A stretch of 50,289 nt of DNA from SAR202 cluster bacterium (GCA_016872415.1 VGZX01000010.1:1-50289), one strand, 5' to 3'; shown: positions 20,076-28,383, counted from the first letter of the stretch. The notes: generated from the sequence alone by a model not told the origin. Translations and numbers: made by a program.

Positions 20076-20300
20076 ATGGCGCGCAAGACCCGTCTCATGG
20101 TGCAGGTGGAGGAGCGGTACAAGCAGTCCCTCGAAAGGCTGCTGCCGGAGATGATCAACGAGCATGGCCTTTCGGCCACCGCCTCGACCCTTGAGGTTAG
20201 CAAGGCGACGCTCGGCTACTGGCTGCTGAAGCTGGGGATCAACGTTCGGCGCGTGGCGCTCGCTCCTGGCGAGTCGCTCGAAGTGAAGCGGGCGAGCTAG
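20076..20300 (+). CDS. Small putative HTH DNA-binding protein
   Basis: 74 aa MARKTRLMVQVEERYKQSLERLLPEMINEHGLSATASTLEVSKATLGYWLLKLGINVRRVALAPGESLEVKRAS. Confidence 0.7.
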   Translation: MARKTRLMVQVEERYKQSLERLLPEMINEHGLSATASTLEVSKATLGYWLLKLGINVRRVALAPGESLEVKRAS

Positions 20301-20338
20301 GGGAGGCTCGGCCGCGGTCGCGAGTGACGCATGCATGA

Positions 20339-20366
20339 CGGCCCGGTCCGCACGCGGACCGGGCCG
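20339..20366 (+). terminator. Hairpin terminator-like structure
   Basis: CGGCCCGGTCC-GCACGC-GGACCGGGCCG, 11-bp perfect stem, 39 bp after the stop codon; weak T-tract (catgttt). Confidence 0.6.
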
Positions 20367-20525
20367 CCATGTTTAACCGGCGGCGTCACGGGCTTCCACG
20401 GCGTGGCGATGCCAGCCGCGCCTTGACACCCGGGAAGCGTGGTGATAGGAATACGTGACGAAATTCACGAGCGGCGCGGGCAGGAGCGCGACCCCGCCCG
20501 AGCTCGGCGAAGCGAGGTCACCTCC

Positions 20526-21023
20526 GTGAGCTTGCGTACTCCTGCCCTGCTTGCCTTGGTGCTGGTTGGCTGCGTGGCGTTGCTGGCCGCCTGCGGCGTG
20601 AACCCCACGCCCACGCCGTCGGAGTGCGTTTCGGCGGACGGCGGCACGCTCGCCAACTCGGACTGCACGGCGCCGGGAGTCACGCCGGACCCCACCGCCA
20701 CCCCCACGCCCTCCGGCGGCAACGGCGGCAACGGCGGCGGCACCGGTGGACAGGCCGTGTTCGTCAGCAACGGCTGCGGCGCCTGCCACATCATCAACAG
20801 CGTGCCGCAGGCGCGGGGACAGGTCGGCCCCGACCTGTCGACGATCGGCGCGAAGTATGACGCCGCCTATATCCGCGAGTCGATCGTGTCCCCGAACGCG
20901 GTGATCGCCGCCGGCTGCCCCGGTGGTCCGTGCGCGGCTGGCGTGATGCCCCGGCAGTTCGGGACGCTGCTGACGCCAGAGCAGCTCGACTCGCTGGTCG
21001 ATTTCCTCGCCGGCCTCAAATAG
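20526..21023 (+). CDS. Lipoprotein c-type cytochrome
   Basis: Lipobox-like LVGCVALLAAC; one haem motif CGACH; GTG start at 20526. Confidence 0.85.
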   Translation: MSLRTPALLALVLVGCVALLAACGVNPTPTPSECVSADGGTLANSDCTAPGVTPDPTATPTPSGGNGGNGGGTGGQAVFVSNGCGACHIINSVPQARGQVGPDLSTIGAKYDAAYIRESIVSPNAVIAAGCPGGPCAAGVMPRQFGTLLTPEQLDSLVDFLAGLK

Positions 21024-21045
21024 GCCAAATCCGACGACCGTGGAC

Positions 21046-21085
21046 AAGGGGAGGGCCGCCCAAGGGTGGCCCTCCCTTTTCTCGT
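21046..21085 (+). terminator. Rho-independent terminator
   Basis: AAGGGGAGGGCC...GGCCCTCCCTTTTCTCGTT stem-loop after the cytochrome gene. Confidence 0.75.
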
Positions 21086-21152
21086 TGCGCCTTGGCATCG
21101 AAGGCCTTGGCGACGGCACCGCGGCCACGTGTCCGACGGTGCTTGCCTCGCG

Positions 21153-21181
21153 TTGACCCTCCGGATGGCGAAACATATACT
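21153..21181 (+). promoter_or_regulatory. Putative dnaN promoter (TTGACC-N17-TATACT)
   Basis: TTGACC 21153-21158, 17-bp spacer, TATACT 21176-21181, about 50 bp upstream of the dnaN ATG. Confidence 0.65.
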
Positions 21182-21229
21182 GTGCGCGCCTTCGCCGGCC
21201 AATAACCACAATATGTTGAGGTAGCCGCC

Positions 21230-22357
21230 ATGCGGTTGAACTGCCTTCAGGAGAATCTCAGCCACGGGCTCGGGGTGGTGCAGCGTGCCGTGGCTACCCG
21301 CACGACATTGCCGATCACGCAGCACGTGCTGCTGACGACGGACGAAGGCCGGCTGAAGCTCTCCGCGACGAACCTGGAGATCGCCATCAGCACGTGGATC
21401 GGAGCGGAGATACAGGAGGAGGGCGCGGTGACCGTGCCGGCTCGCCTGTTGACCGAGTTCGTCAACTCGCTCAGCCGCCAGGCGCTGGAAGTGCAAGCGT
21501 TGAAGCACGGCAAGGGCATCACAGTTAAGGGCGACCGCGTCGAGGCGAACATCAACGGCGCGGACGCCAACGAGTTCCCACCGATACCGAACGTCAACAG
21601 CGGCATCGCTTGTCAGGTGGCGGCGAAGGCGCTACGCGACGGGATACGGCAGGTCGTGTTCGCGGCGGCGATCGAGGATTCGCGACCGGTGCTCACCGGC
21701 GTCAACCTCCAGTTCGACGGGGATCAGCTGACGCTTGCCGCGGCGGACGGCTTCCGCCTGGCGGTGCACACGACGACGCTCGCGCGGGCGGTGTCGGAGA
21801 AGTTGTCGGTGATCGTGCCGGCGCGCACGATGTCGGAGGTCGAGCGGTTGATCGAGGGCGACGATCCGATCGACGTTGTCGTGACGCCGCAGCGCAGCCA
21901 GGTGCTGTTCCGCATGAAGAACGTGGAGATGGTGTCGCAGCTGATTCAGGGGACGTTCCCGAACTACCGGCAGTTGGTGCCGCAGGAGCACGCGACGCGG
22001 GTGGTGGTGGGGTTGGGCGAGCTGCAGCGCGCCGCGCGGACGGCGGCGATTTTCGCGAAGGACGGCAGCGGCATCATCCGGCTTCAGATGCAGCCGGCTG
22101 GCAAGGGTGGCGGCAAGCTCACGATCTCGTCGCGCGCCGAGGAGGTGGGCGAGCACGTGAGCGAGCTGGAGGCGGGGGTGGAGGGCCAGGACGCGCGCAT
22201 CGCGTTCAACAGTAAATACTTGACCGAGGTGCTCAACGTCATCGGCGAGAAGCAGGTGTCGGTGGAGCTAACGACTTCATCGAGCCCGGGCGTCTTGCGG
22301 CCCGTCGGCAACGACCGCTACGTCCACGTCGTCATGCCCATGTTCGTCCAGTGGTGA
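21230..22357 (+). CDS. dnaN: DNA polymerase III subunit beta (sliding clamp), C-terminal codons supplied by an integrated element
   Basis: MRLNCLQENLSHGLGVVQRAVATRTTLPITQHVLL...NDRYVHVVMPMFVQW; beta-clamp family throughout. Confidence 0.96.
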   Translation: MRLNCLQENLSHGLGVVQRAVATRTTLPITQHVLLTTDEGRLKLSATNLEIAISTWIGAEIQEEGAVTVPARLLTEFVNSLSRQALEVQALKHGKGITVKGDRVEANINGADANEFPPIPNVNSGIACQVAAKALRDGIRQVVFAAAIEDSRPVLTGVNLQFDGDQLTLAAADGFRLAVHTTTLARAVSEKLSVIVPARTMSEVERLIEGDDPIDVVVTPQRSQVLFRMKNVEMVSQLIQGTFPNYRQLVPQEHATRVVVGLGELQRAARTAAIFAKDGSGIIRLQMQPAGKGGGKLTISSRAEEVGEHVSELEAGVEGQDARIAFNSKYLTEVLNVIGEKQVSVELTTSSSPGVLRPVGNDRYVHVVMPMFVQW

Positions 22358-23952
22358 GTAGGATTCCCTGGTAGTGAAGCCGTTTCAGGCTGGCCCCTGT
22401 CGCCGCGAAGGGTAGGGCTAACCTTACTCTCCAATGACAGCGGAACCTCAATCGACGCTCCATCTACGGAGCCCGACTCCGCTATCGTGGCCTCGAATCC
22501 CAGCAGGGCTAGCACCTCGCGCCGCTGGGTTAGGTCCATCGTCCGCATGCGTGCCGCGATGCGCTTCGCGAAGGCGTTGACCGCCGCGCGGTTCACATCG
22601 GATTCGCCCGAACCGCCGCGCGGCGCCTGTAGCGCCTTCAACTCGCGTTCCAGCGTCCGGCGCCCGCTCGCTATCTTCTCCAACTCGGCTCCGATGGCCT
22701 CAGCCGCGCTCGGCGCGGAGCGCAGCGCCGCCACCAGGTTCTTTTCCTCAGCAGCCAGCGCCTTGACACGCGCGCGGAGCTCGGCGCCGCCGTCCTGCTC
22801 AGGCACCGCCGCAACGGTGCGTTGCGCCATCACGCGGTCATAGAGCCAGTCGGCATCGCTCACCGCCTTCATGAGGCCCGTCCAGACGCGCTGGTCCAGC
22901 TGCTCCATCCGTGGACGATGGGCGTGGCATATCTGCGGCCGCTTGGCTGTCGGGCTGGTGCCACGGCACACGTAGTACCGCCAGCGACCTCCCATCTTCT
23001 GCCCCGTTAGGCTTGTGCCGCAGCAGGCGCACCGGAGCGTCCCTGAGAGCAGGTAGGGTTCACGGGCATGGCCGGAGCGCCGTGGACGCGCTAGGTGCGC
23101 TTGCACCCGTTCAAACGTGGACATGTCCACGAGGGCAGGGGTGAAGCCCTCAATCAGCATGACCTCACTCGCTTCACGTAGGTGGCGCTCGCTCTTATCG
23201 TGTGCTAGCAGCTTCGTGGACTCCTTGCCGTACCGCGTGACGCCCGCGTAGGTTGGATTCCGCAGCGTGTTCTTCAGCGTCCACGGCGACCAGGGCGAAC
23301 CCGTCTTGCCCGTGATGCCGTCTCGGTTGAGCATCGCCGCGATGGTGTTCAGCCCCAACCCCTCTAGCGCCATCGCGAACATGCGCCGGACTATCGCCGC
23401 CTCTGCCTGATTCACCGTCCGCGCCTGTGGCCGCTTGGATGCGCGGTCACGCGGCTGGTAGTCGTAACCGTACAGGCCCGCGCCGGAGCCAACCGGCAGG
23501 ATCCCTGCCTTGGCTGTCGCACGCTTGCCGTCCATCGTGCGCTGCCGGATCTTCTCTTTCTCTAGCGCCGCCGCCCAGCCCGTGACGAAGTTGACCAGGC
23601 TCCCCGTGTGGCTCGTGTCGAGCGTGCCTTTCAGCGTGTAGACATCCACGCCACGGTCACGCGCCTCGCGCAGTATCACCGCCTGCCAGACCTCATCACG
23701 GCTCAGGCGGTCGGTGTCATAGCACACGACGGCGCTCACCTGCTTCGCACGCACCAGCGACCGCACGCGGTCCAAACCGTCGCGCTCGATGAACTCACCG
23801 GATGCCTGCTCCACGATGATGTTATCGGCAGGCACCGTGAGGCCGTGGTGCAATGCGATGCGTTCGCACGCCTCGCGCTGCGCTTCCAGCCCTAACCCGA
23901 CCTCTGCTTGACCAGGGGTAGACACGCGGATGTAGACGACTGCCGTAGGCAT
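22318..23952 (-). CDS. Large serine recombinase/integrase
   Basis: MPTAVVYIRVSTPGQ (resolvase catalytic Ser), YDTDRLSRD, recombinase domain, zinc-ribbon CACCGTSLTG. Stop lies inside dnaN, so the ORF crosses the att core. Confidence 0.95.
   Translation of the reverse strand: MPTAVVYIRVSTPGQAEVGLGLEAQREACERIALHHGLTVPADNIIVEQASGEFIERDGLDRVRSLVRAKQVSAVVCYDTDRLSRDEVWQAVILREARDRGVDVYTLKGTLDTSHTGSLVNFVTGWAAALEKEKIRQRTMDGKRATAKAGILPVGSGAGLYGYDYQPRDRASKRPQARTVNQAEAAIVRRMFAMALEGLGLNTIAAMLNRDGITGKTGSPWSPWTLKNTLRNPTYAGVTRYGKESTKLLAHDKSERHLREASEVMLIEGFTPALVDMSTFERVQAHLARPRRSGHAREPYLLSGTLRCACCGTSLTGQKMGGRWRYYVCRGTSPTAKRPQICHAHRPRMEQLDQRVWTGLMKAVSDADWLYDRVMAQRTVAAVPEQDGGAELRARVKALAAEEKNLVAALRSAPSAAEAIGAELEKIASGRRTLERELKALQAPRGGSGESDVNRAAVNAFAKRIAARMRTMDLTQRREVLALLGFEATIAESGSVDGASIEVPLSLESKVSPTLRGDRGQPETASLPGNPTHHWTNMGMTTWT
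22333..22341 (+). repeat. Putative att core, left (dnaN-side) junction
   Basis: CATGCCCAT, direct repeat of 25136-25144. Confidence 0.8.
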
Positions 23953-23980
23953 AAAACAAACCCTCCTGTTTTGTGGAGGG
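23953..23980 (-). promoter_or_regulatory. Two mutually exclusive hairpins around the integrase RBS
   Basis: mRNA-sense CCCUCC-ACAAAACA-GGAGGG (sequesters SD) versus AAAACA...UGUUUU pairing (leaves GGAGGG in the loop); AUG 8 nt after the SD. Confidence 0.55.
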
Positions 23981-24038
23981 CATCTCGTGGACAGGCTAGA
24001 ATAGCCTGAGCGTGCGGTGCCACTTACACCGTGCGTTA

Positions 24039-24072
24039 GTCCCTAGGCGGTGTTGCAAGCGCCCCTAGGGAC
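24039..24072. other. Stem-loop in element intergenic region
   Basis: GTCCCTAGG (24039-24047)/CCTAGGGAC (24064-24072), 9-bp perfect inverted repeat; neighbouring CAGGCT-AGAAT-AGCCTG (23992-24008). Confidence 0.5.
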
Positions 24073-24087
24073 GCCCTGTTTCTACGC

Positions 24088-24225
24088 CTAGCCCACAGAC
24101 GTATCAAGCATTCTGTACCCTGAGCGCGCGTCCTCTACGCCGTTGTCACCCTCGCCGCCGTCAAAGGCCAGGGCGTCGGCATCGTCGCTCAGGTCATCAT
24201 TGGGCAGTGGCATGATGCCCGCCAT
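24088..24225 (-). CDS. Small acidic hypothetical protein (45 aa)
   Basis: MAGIMPLPNDDLSDDADALAFDGGEGDNGVEDARSGYRMLDTSVG; ATG overlaps the upstream gene's TGA (TGATG). Confidence 0.45.
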   Translation of the reverse strand: MAGIMPLPNDDLSDDADALAFDGGEGDNGVEDARSGYRMLDTSVG

Positions 24226-24662
24226 CAGCGCGCCTGCCCTGCGCGCTTCGCAGCCGCTTGCTGTTGCTGCCATCGTTGCGCGAACACCGCCGCGGGGCCC
24301 GTGTTCGCCGCCCATTGGAGCCAGCGCCGCCCTCTATCGGTCACGACGTAGCGCACCGTACGGTTGCCCGTCGCCGCACCCGCCACGCGCGCCAGCAGCG
24401 ACTTGTCACCATTCCGCGTCATATAGATGGTGGAGAGGCTTCCCTTAACTTGTTTCAGGCTCAAGCCGGTCATCCGCACGAGCTCCGCCGCCGTCAACCC
24501 CATCGTTCCCTCTGCAGGTGGATACCGGCGCCGGTAGTCCTCTAACGCCCACAAGATGCGCCACTTACCCTCATTCGTGAGCATCGTAGGCCCCACCTTG
24601 GCGACGAAGGGACGGCCCTCCGCCTTATCGACTGCCTCTGCTACTGCCTCGTTCGTGGTCAT
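24225..24662 (-). CDS. Putative winged-helix DNA-binding protein of the element
   Basis: MTTNEAVAEAVDKAEGRPFVAKVGPTMLTNEGKWRILWALEDYRRRYPPAEGTMGLTAAELVRMTGLSLKQVKGSLSTIYM...VRYVVTDRGRRWL; MarR/wHTH-like layout. Confidence 0.65.
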   Translation of the reverse strand: MTTNEAVAEAVDKAEGRPFVAKVGPTMLTNEGKWRILWALEDYRRRYPPAEGTMGLTAAELVRMTGLSLKQVKGSLSTIYMTRNGDKSLLARVAGAATGNRTVRYVVTDRGRRWLQWAANTGPAAVFAQRWQQQQAAAKRAGQAR

Positions 24663-24759
24663 GTCCAATGCCTCTCTTCGATTCACGGGGTTGTGTTTCA
24701 ACACCCTCTTTATGCCGTGACGACCTGTGACTAATTGGCGGTCTCGCGAACCCCAGCGG

Positions 24760-25104
24760 TCAGCGCGGCCCCCAGCGCGCGTGCTCACACCGGCAGGTCA
24801 CCGACGGGTTCGGCGGCTTGCCGTAAGCCATCTCGATAAGCAGATTCCCGCGCTCTTCGACGTTCACCAGGGGTTCTGAATGCACCCTGCCATCCGACGG
24901 ACGGTAGAACCGGCGGACTAGCCGGACGGATGCCGGACGCACTAACCCGCAGTGAGGACACACGCGGCGCCGGATTTGCCAGCCGATGCACGTCCGCCAG
25001 CCGTTCGCGGCCCATGTCCAGCGTGTGAGGCGCCGGTAGGTGTTCGCCGCCTCGTGCAAGGCTTCCCGATGCTGCTCGAAACGCGCGACCAGGCGCGCTC
25101 GCAC
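24760..25104 (-). CDS. Hypothetical element-encoded protein with paired Cys motifs
   Basis: 114 aa with CPHCG and CRCEH; same strand as the rest of the element; start uncertain (GTG 25104). Confidence 0.5.
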   Translation of the reverse strand: MRARLVARFEQHREALHEAANTYRRLTRWTWAANGWRTCIGWQIRRRVCPHCGLVRPASVRLVRRFYRPSDGRVHSEPLVNVEERGNLLIEMAYGKPPNPSVTCRCEHARWGPR

Positions 25105-25135
25105 AGAAGTGTCGTGATGCGCATCAAGGCATGGC

Positions 25136-25144
25136 CATGCCCAT
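25136..25144 (+). repeat. Putative att core, right junction
   Basis: CATGCCCAT followed by CGCTATCTGGCGGTAA, the displaced native dnaN 3' end. Confidence 0.8.
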
Positions 25145-25376
25145 CGCTATCTGGCGGTAAGCAAGAGAATTTTCATCAGGGTGCGGCGGTTGAGCGGTGC
25201 TGCGTTGGCGGCGAGGGCGGTTGGCCGACGGTGGGGCGGACGCGTCCGTGTCGGCGCGGCGCGGCTCGGCCAGGGGAATCCGTCGCGGTTTCGCTGCGTG
25301 TTGCCGGTTTCGGCGCCCTATCTCGACGGCGGGGACTAATAGCGATAGACTGCCGCGCATTCGGGCCGCAAGGAGT

Positions 25377-26498
25377 ATGGCGATGGGTATGGAATTGACC
25401 GTCGATCCAACGAGTAGGGGGCTCACGGAGGAGGAGATCATCCACATTTCGGGCTTGTCCAGCCATTGGGTGCGTCTCGCCAATGGGTCGTTGGCGCACT
25501 ACGTGGTGAGCGGCGACACGGGCCCTAAGGTGATTCTGCTGCACGGCGGTATCGTCGGCTCCTCCGGCACGGCGGGCTGGCGGTTCATGGCGCCGTTCCT
25601 GGGCGCGCACGGTTTTCGTGTCTACTGTCCCGACCAGCCCGGCTTCGGCTGGGCCGACACCGGCCCAACGGGCCGGCGCTATCTGGAGATGGGCCCGGTC
25701 GGCGTCGTCGAGTTCATCAATGATTTCGCCAATGCCATCGGCGCCGATCAGTTCTTCTTGGGCGGCAATTCGATGGGCTGCATCAACACCGTCAATTACA
25801 CGGTGGCTCACCCGGAGCGGGTGAAGGGTATGTTCCTGATCGCGGGCGGCTTCGGCGACATCGTCGACCCGGCGAAGCGCATCCCGCCCAAGGATGGCCG
25901 GTTCACCCCGAACCCCGCCTATCAGACCATTCCGTTCGACGGCACCGAGAAGAGCATGCGCGACCTGATGATGGGCATTATCTACAAGGCCTCGGCCGTG
26001 TGGCCCGAGCTGGCGACGATGCGGACGAAGGCCGCGAACCGGCAGGCGGAGGCGACGAAGATCCGCATGGCCGCCGCCGAACGCTTCCAGAAGGAGCCGA
26101 ATCTGGTGCAGCTGGTGAGCACGAAGCACCGCTTGAAGCAGCTGACGGTGCCGGGCATCTACCTCTACGGTGTTCAGGACGTCTTGCTGCCGGTCGAGAA
26201 CGGCTTCATGCAAGAAGACGTTGGCTTCGACCACATCCAGTTCTTCTACCCGGATGAGTGCGGCCACCAAGGTCAGACCGACCAGCCGGAGATGTTCAAC
26301 CAGGCGGCGCTGGAATTTTTCCGGGACGGCAAGGTGAGCTGGAAGACGGCTCAGTGGGCGGGCGTGTCGCGCCGGAAGCCGATCAACCCGAACCTGGTGC
26401 AGGAGCCCGGCGGCGGCTTCCGCAAGCCGGACCCGAATTTCTACGAGCAGTTCACCCGCGAGGCGAAGGCGAAGAAGGCGGCGACCTCGGCGGGCTAG
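25377..26498 (+). CDS. Alpha/beta hydrolase
   Basis: VILLHGGIVGSSGTAGWRFMAPFLGAHGFRVYCPDQPGFGWAD, nucleophile elbow FLGGNSMGC; ATG at 25377 after AGGAG. Confidence 0.85.
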   Translation: MAMGMELTVDPTSRGLTEEEIIHISGLSSHWVRLANGSLAHYVVSGDTGPKVILLHGGIVGSSGTAGWRFMAPFLGAHGFRVYCPDQPGFGWADTGPTGRRYLEMGPVGVVEFINDFANAIGADQFFLGGNSMGCINTVNYTVAHPERVKGMFLIAGGFGDIVDPAKRIPPKDGRFTPNPAYQTIPFDGTEKSMRDLMMGIIYKASAVWPELATMRTKAANRQAEATKIRMAAAERFQKEPNLVQLVSTKHRLKQLTVPGIYLYGVQDVLLPVENGFMQEDVGFDHIQFFYPDECGHQGQTDQPEMFNQAALEFFRDGKVSWKTAQWAGVSRRKPINPNLVQEPGGGFRKPDPNFYEQFTREAKAKKAATSAG

Positions 26499-26526
26499 GC
26501 CGGCTCTCCGGCATGAGCCGATACGA

Positions 26527-26566
26527 TGAAGGGTCCCGTGGATGTCCACGGGACCCTTCATTTTTT
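26527..26566 (+). terminator. Rho-independent terminator
   Basis: TGAAGGGTCCCGTGG-ATGT-CCACGGGACCCTTCA, 15-bp perfect stem followed by TTTTTT; between convergent genes. Confidence 0.93.
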
Positions 26567-26584
26567 CTAGCGATCCGTGCCAGC

Positions 26585-27508
26585 CTACATCTCGGTGACG
26601 TCCATCTTGATCAGTGGCAGCGGGCCGGCCTTCTCCGCCGGCGGGACGTAGGGCCAATACTTGGCGAGCGCGCCGCCGTCGACGTTGAAGTCGGAACCGG
26701 TGATGAGCCGGGCGTAGTCGGAGCAGAGCCAGGCGACGACGTGGCCGTAGTCGGTGGGGGTGGGCAGCTCGCCCAAGGGCACCATGGTGGCGAAGTCGGC
26801 GGTGCCGCCGGTGTGGTACTTCTGCCCCGGCTGCCCGGCGGCGTTGGCGCGCTCGGGGCCGTCTGGAAGGTCGTACCAGCCGCCGCCGCGGGCCGCGGCC
26901 CTGGAGCGCGCGGCGATCATTTGCACGTTGTCGGGTTGGGTGGCGGTGGGCGTGAAGGTGTTGATGCGGATGCCGTGGGGGGCCAGGTCCATGGCGGCGG
27001 CGCGGACGAACTGGATAATGCCGCCCTTGCTGGAGCAGTAGCCTATGCTGTTGGCACGGCCCTGCCAGCCGGCGGTGGAGGCGAGGCAGACGATGCTGCC
27101 CTTGATCTTGTTGTCGACCATGTGGCGGCCGACCCATTTGGTGTTGAGGAAGTTGCCGGAGAGGTTGACCATGATCTGGCGGGTCCAGCGGTCGTAATCG
27201 AAGTCCAAGACGCTGGCGCCGCCGTCGATGGCCGCGCCGTTGATGAGGATGTCGATGTGGCCCCAGCGGTCGACGACCTTTTGGACGTAGGCTTTCACCT
27301 GCGCCTCGTCGGACACGTCGCCGGGGATGGCGATGGCTTCGATGCCATTGCGCTCCAAGCGGGTCACGGCCGCCTGCGCCGCTTCGGGCCGGATGTCGTT
27401 GCAGGCGACCTTCGCGCCATATTTGCCCAGCATGAGGGCGAGGCCGCTGCCGATGTTGGGGCCGGCACCCGTCACGAGCGCGACTTTGCCGTTCAGATTG
27501 ACGTCCAT
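26585..27508 (-). CDS. Short-chain dehydrogenase/reductase
   Basis: MDVNLNGKVALVTGAGPNIGSGLALMLGKYGAKVACND; YCSSKGGIIQF active site. Confidence 0.9.
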   Translation of the reverse strand: MDVNLNGKVALVTGAGPNIGSGLALMLGKYGAKVACNDIRPEAAQAAVTRLERNGIEAIAIPGDVSDEAQVKAYVQKVVDRWGHIDILINGAAIDGGASVLDFDYDRWTRQIMVNLSGNFLNTKWVGRHMVDNKIKGSIVCLASTAGWQGRANSIGYCSSKGGIIQFVRAAAMDLAPHGIRINTFTPTATQPDNVQMIAARSRAAARGGGWYDLPDGPERANAAGQPGQKYHTGGTADFATMVPLGELPTPTDYGHVVAWLCSDYARLITGSDFNVDGGALAKYWPYVPPAEKAGPLPLIKMDVTEM

Positions 27509-27635
27509 CCTGCTCCTCTCGTTCCCCGTGGTTTCATTGCTTCGCCGGTACGGTAGTATCGGCCAGATAGCCCGTCAAGCATTCGGTAGCTGATTGACGC
27601 GGAGGCGTCGGCTTGCGAGCATTCGCCGAAGCTTA

Positions 27636-28259
27636 CTAGACAATATCGCCGGCGAGGACCAGCCAGGATGATCGTCGTGATAATGGGCGTGTCGGGCGTC
27701 GGCAAGACGACCGTTGGGCAGTTGTTGGCGGCGACGCTGGATTGGCCCTTTTACGATGCGGACGACCTGCATCCGGCGGCGAACGTCGAGAAGATGCGCC
27801 GCGGCCCAGGTCGACAATGGCGCGGAACTCGGCTGGGCTGACGGGCTGGATGGACAGCCTGACACCGCGCTTGAGCAGCATCACGTGTTCGAGGGCGGGC
27901 ACCGTGCGCATGAAGTCGAGCGTCACCGGCACGCGGAAGCGCTCCAACGGCGCGATGTCGACCACGTACCAGATGGGGTTTTCCGGGGTGCTCTTTGGGT
28001 CGGGGTGCTCGGAGCGGGGGTCCCACGCCGTCTTGTCTGGGTGGCCTGCCTTCACCACCTTCGCCACGCCCACGACGGCGGTTGGATCGGTGCTGCTGTG
28101 GTAGAACAGCACCTCATCGCCATCCTTGATCTCGTCGCGCAGGTAGTTGCGCGCCTGGTAGTTCCGGACGCCGTCCCACTCGGCGGTCTTGTCGCGCGCG
28201 AGGTCGTCGTAGGAGTAGGCCGACGGCTCGGACTTGAACAGCCAGTAGCGCTGCGGCAT
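27636..28259 (-). CDS. EVE-domain protein with aberrant antisense C-terminal read-through
   Basis: [59 protein letters not shown]... EVE domain through about [12 protein letters not shown]; remaining ~55 aa are antisense to the gntK fragment. Confidence 0.85.
   Translation of the reverse strand: MPQRYWLFKSEPSAYSYDDLARDKTAEWDGVRNYQARNYLRDEIKDGDEVLFYHSSTDPTAVVGVAKVVKAGHPDKTAWDPRSEHPDPKSTPENPIWYVVDIAPLERFRVPVTLDFMRTVPALEHVMLLKRGVRLSIQPVSPAEFRAIVDLGRGASSRRSPPDAGRPHRKRANPASPPTTAQRSSCRRPTRPLSRRSSWLVLAGDIV
27668..27841 (+). pseudogene. Truncated gluconokinase (GntK) N-terminal fragment
   Basis: [46 protein letters not shown] (intact P-loop and GntK N-terminus), then homology ends and a stop follows; not in the ORF track. 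Confidence 0.8.
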
Positions 28260-28343
28260 GGTCGCTCCTCGGGTGGCAGGGTGACGGCGCGGAGTATAGC
28301 GGAGCGCGACGGAGCGGTGTCGCTCGCGTCGCCGGTTTGGTAG

Positions 28344-28383
28344 TTTGTTAACCGTTAACAATCCGTTCACCGGTCGCTAACGC
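28344..28383 (+). promoter_or_regulatory. Pho-box-like array (11-bp periodic) upstream of response regulator
   Basis: GTTTGTT/GTTAACA/GTTCACC/GCTAACG at 28344, 28355, 28366, 28377; TAGAAT (-10-like) at 28405-28410. Confidence 0.75.

Larger units (their letters stand above)
22333..25144. mobile_element. About 2.8-kb serine-recombinase integrative element inserted in dnaN; att core CATGCCCAT
   Basis: 9-bp direct repeat at 22333-22341 and 25136-25144; large serine recombinase adjacent to the left end; joining the flanks restores an intact dnaN 3' end (…YVHVVMPIAIWR*). Confidence 0.85.

Noticed and set aside
25176-27137. 653-aa minus-strand ORF
   Set aside because: Antisense to the hydrolase and out of frame with the SDR gene; no coherent protein motifs.
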